Assembly: GCA_025351545.1 (NCBI GenBank)
Contig: JANXVQ010000089.1
Coordinates: 1-5,713 of the forward strand
Direction: 5' to 3'
Origin: Spirosoma sp.
Lineage (GTDB): Bacteria; Bacteroidota; Bacteroidia; Cytophagales; Spirosomataceae
DNA: 5,713 bases
Shown: positions 4,419 through 5,713 of the stretch, one piece after another
Layout of the letters: each line of letters begins with the position of its first letter
Numbering within the stretch: the stretch's first letter is position 1
Position numbers and translations under genes: made by a program
The notes under the pieces: model-generated
The model's database searches: none
What the model was told of the DNA's origin: nothing
The model's input: the letters and a program-made list of their open reading frames with translations, nothing else

Positions 4419-5561
4419 TTAAGCAACATGTTGACATTGCCTTTTACTATACTCAACGGGTGAAAGGTAGCCCAGCGCTGAATGTCTTCGCTGGCGATTA
4501 TACCAGATTTCAATGTATTCAAACAAGTCTTGTTTAGCCAGTTCGACCGTGGTAAAGTCCTGCTGATAAACCAGTTCAGTCTTCAACGTTTTAAAAAAGC
4601 TCTCCGCTACCGCATTGTCCCAGCAGTTCCCTTTGCCGCTCATGCTTTGTACCACGTTCGGACTGGCAGCTAATTTGTCCGTAAAAGCATCGCAGGCGTA
4701 CTGAATACCGCGATCCGAATGAAAGATTAACTTATCGGTAACAGGTCTGTTTGTAATGGCCATCTTCCAGGCCGCTACACTGGTCTGACTAGCTTTCATC
4801 GATTCACTCAGAGCCCAGCCAATGACTTGTCGATCAAACAAGTCCATGATGATCGTTAAGTACAACCAACCTTCACGGGTACGAATATAGGTGAGGTCTG
4901 AAACCCAGGCTTTACCCGGTTGTAGTGGGTTAAAATTCCGATCTAAATGGTTATCGGCCACTGGGTAAGCGTGATTTGAATCCGTTGTGGCAACTACATA
5001 TTTCTTCTGAATAACACTGCTAATCTGCGCCTTTTTCATTAGTCGGGCCACTCGGGGACGCGAAATAGTCTGGCCCTGAGCGGTTAGATCCTTAGTAATC
5101 CTTGGACTGCCATATCGCCCTTTACTGGCTGTAAATGAGTCTTTTATGAGTACTAGTATTGACTCATTTTCTGTCGCTCTTTTACTGGGCCGATCAGCTA
5201 ACCAATAATAATAGCCACTTCGACTCACCTTCAGTACTCTACACGTCGTCTCAACAGGAAAAACCGATTCATGCGCTTTTATGAATCGAAATATTTCCCG
5301 TCGCTCCTGGAGAAGATGCCGACCGCCTTTTTTAGTATATCGCGTCGCTTCGGCGATCCGATCTAGCTCAGCTTGTTTCAGTTCTTTTTTTAGCCGCTGG
5401 ATCTCCTGCTGGTCTTGACTCAGTTGGGCTTTCCCACCAGTATTGGAGCTTTGCGTACCTACTCGTTCGCGTCGCCATCGGGTTAGGATTTGGGGCGTAA
5501 TGCCTAATTCAATAGCGGTCTTTATTAGGGAGCCTTTAGCCACCGATAGTTCCACCGCCAT
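4419..5561 (-). CDS. IS3-family transposase, natural OrfAB fusion (N-terminus clipped)
   Basis: 380 residues in one frame. Residues 1-35 are the OrfA helix-turn-helix (I-T-P-Q-I-L-T-R-W-R-R-E-R); 46-68 the coiled coil ending A-E-L-D-R. From about 75 it is in the OrfB frame: R-F-I-K-A-H-E, F-P-V-E-T-T-C-R-V-L-K-V-S-R-S-G-Y-Y, HTH_21-type region about 130-175, and integrase core with D222 (V-S-D-L-T-Y), D283 (H-S-D-R-G) and E320 (N-A-V-A-E-S-F-F), all catalytic residues present. The C-terminus has Y-N-R-Q-R-R-H-S-A-L-G-Y-L-S-P. Two things are odd. The ATG at 5561 is an internal Met: upstream in frame is P-Q-F-K-K, and the real N-terminus was lost when IS-C inserted. Second, OrfA and OrfB are joined by 16 extra bases (5342-5357) instead of by frameshifting; residues 69-73 come from them. 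Expression could come from read-through from IS-C. Activity is doubtful without both ends and the OrfA start. Confidence 0.88.
   Translation of the reverse strand: MAVELSVAKGSLIKTAIELGITPQILTRWRRERVGTQSSNTGGKAQLSQDQQEIQRLKKELKQAELDRIAEATRYTKKGGRHLLQERREIFRFIKAHESVFPVETTCRVLKVSRSGYYYWLADRPSKRATENESILVLIKDSFTASKGRYGSPRITKDLTAQGQTISRPRVARLMKKAQISSVIQKKYVVATTDSNHAYPVADNHLDRNFNPLQPGKAWVSDLTYIRTREGWLYLTIIMDLFDRQVIGWALSESMKASQTSVAAWKMAITNRPVTDKLIFHSDRGIQYACDAFTDKLAASPNVVQSMSGKGNCWDNAVAESFFKTLKTELVYQQDFTTVELAKQDLFEYIEIWYNRQRRHSALGYLSPVEYSKRQCQHVA
5327..5333 (-). other. Intact A_AAA_AAG slippery heptamer, bypassed
   Basis: On the minus strand A-AAA-AAG follows CT, the standard IS3 frameshift heptamer. 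In the ancestral frame it reads CTA AAA AAG GCG, giving an OrfA tail of D-I-L-K-K-A-V-G-I-F-S-R-S-D-G-K-Y-F-D-S and a stop. Because of the 16 bases just upstream, ribosomes now arrive already in the OrfB frame (AAA AAA GGC), so slippage is no longer needed and would now misdirect translation. Confidence 0.8.
5342..5357 (-). repeat. 16-bp hairpin insertion D (OrfA-OrfB junction of IS-B)
   Basis: On the minus strand this reads ATCGCCGAAGCGACGC between the CGG codon for R68 and GATATACTAAAAAAG. Removing it gives A-E-L-D-R-D-I-L-K-K, the usual IS3 OrfA motif. Its sequence differs from insertions A-C, but the length is the same, and TCGC pairs with GCGA around a CGAA loop, followed by CGC. The exact boundary can shift by a few bases (removal ending in CGC GAT is also possible). 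The assignment rests on the conserved protein motif, not on a second DNA copy. Confidence 0.7.
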
Positions 5562-5573
5562 TTTTTTGAACTG

Positions 5574-5586
5574 TGGACTTGCAACA
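5574..5586. repeat. Left terminal sequence of IS-C
   Basis: TGGACTTGCAACA is identical to 4389-4401. It lies between the IS-C transposase stop codon (5603-5605) and the truncated orfA of IS-B, which places the IS-C/IS-B junction here, within one or two bases. Confidence 0.7.
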
Positions 5587-5602
5587 GTATAGTGGAGATT
5601 TT

Positions 5603-5713
5603 TTAGGTGGTCATTGAGAAGGTGTAAAAATAAGATTCCTGCTCACTGGGCGTGCGGTAATTCAACACCGAATGTTTCCGTCGGCGATTATACCATCCCT
5701 CAATATACTCGAA
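5603..5713 (-). CDS. IS3-family OrfB C-terminus (partial)
   Basis: The last 36 residues of an IS3 OrfB: F-E-Y-I-E-G-W-Y-N-R-R-R-K-H-S-V-L-N-Y-R, then T-P-S-E-Q and a stop (TAA, 5603-5605). The motif Y-N-R-x-R-x-H-S-x-L is shared with IS-A (Y-N-R-K-R-R-H-S-S-L) and IS-B (Y-N-R-Q-R-R-H-S-A-L). The catalytic part lies beyond the window, so whether the gene is intact cannot be judged. Confidence 0.9.
   Translation of the reverse strand, partial: FEYIEGWYNRRRKHSVLNYRTPSEQESYFYTFSMTT

Larger units (their letters stand above)
4389..5573 (-). mobile_element. IS3-family insertion sequence IS-B, 5' end truncated
   Basis: The 3' end is marked by TGGACTTGCAACA at 4389-4401, shared with IS-C. The 5' end (orfA side) is missing because IS-C is inserted within the first codons of orfA. 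IS-B itself sits inside the DDE transposase pseudogene. It carries one long fused OrfA-OrfB frame. No target-site duplication can be checked, since the other end of the element lies beyond the window, if it survives. Confidence 0.85.
5574..5713 (-). mobile_element. IS3-family insertion sequence IS-C (3' end only)
   Basis: The element enters from beyond the window. Its 3' end TGGACTTGCAACA (5574-5586) is the same as that of IS-B, so the two are relatives. It joins IS-B at the P-Q-F-K-K codons of orfA, consistent with insertion of IS-C into IS-B. Confidence 0.8.

Noticed and set aside
4482..4673. 63-codon plus-strand ORF opposite the IS-B transposase
   Set aside because: It lies entirely antisense to the conserved catalytic and C-terminal part of OrfB and has no motifs.

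Overview
This window looks like accessory, insertion-sequence-rich DNA from a member of the Bacteroidota, probably a Spirosoma-like Cytophagales bacterium. The reasons are an exported Dps-type ferritin, a short sigma-70 region-2-like protein, a perfect TAnnTTTG (-7) box, and IS3 elements of the kind common in that group. The genus is inference. Every gene I can support lies on the minus strand.

Layout from left to right. 1-564: 5' part of a Dps-like ferritin gene with a signal peptide, running off the window. 686-991: small sigma-factor-like ORF. 992-1315: no gene seen. 1316-2611: a complete-length IS3-family element (IS-A, 1296 bp by its terminal inverted repeats) whose orfA and orfB are each broken by a 16-bp insertion. 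2621-2777 and 3280-3420: a direct repeat pair (about 87% identical) flanking an orphan antitoxin-like gene (2808-3077). 3631-4388: decayed DDE transposase pseudogene, cut by the next element. 4389-5573: second IS3 element (IS-B) with a 380-residue fused OrfA-OrfB reading frame. 5574-5713: left end of a third, related IS3 element (IS-C), inserted into the orfA of IS-B. The right half is therefore a nest: DDE pseudogene cut by IS-B, which is cut by IS-C.

The most interesting signal is a set of four 16-bp insertions at unrelated places: 1543-1558, 2485-2500, 2740-2755 and 5342-5357. Three are near-identical in sequence (CCGGGC[T/G]GCCGG[A/T]GC plus one base). The fourth has a different sequence but the same length and plan: 4-bp arm, 4-nt loop, complementary 4-bp arm, short GC tail. 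Each insertion has an independent internal control. Removing 2485-2500 restores a canonical IS3 OrfA N-terminus. Removing 1543-1558 restores the DD(35)E spacing exactly. 2740-2755 is the only length difference between the two direct repeat copies. Removing 5342-5357 restores the R-D-I-L-K-K motif at an intact A_AAA_AAG slippery site. Because 16 equals 1 modulo 3, each coding insertion shifts the frame. Two kill IS-A, whereas the one in IS-B replaces the programmed -1 frameshift and yields a natural OrfAB fusion. This suggests an undescribed dispersed micro-insertion family, comparable in form to the GC clusters of yeast mitochondria, by an unknown mechanism.
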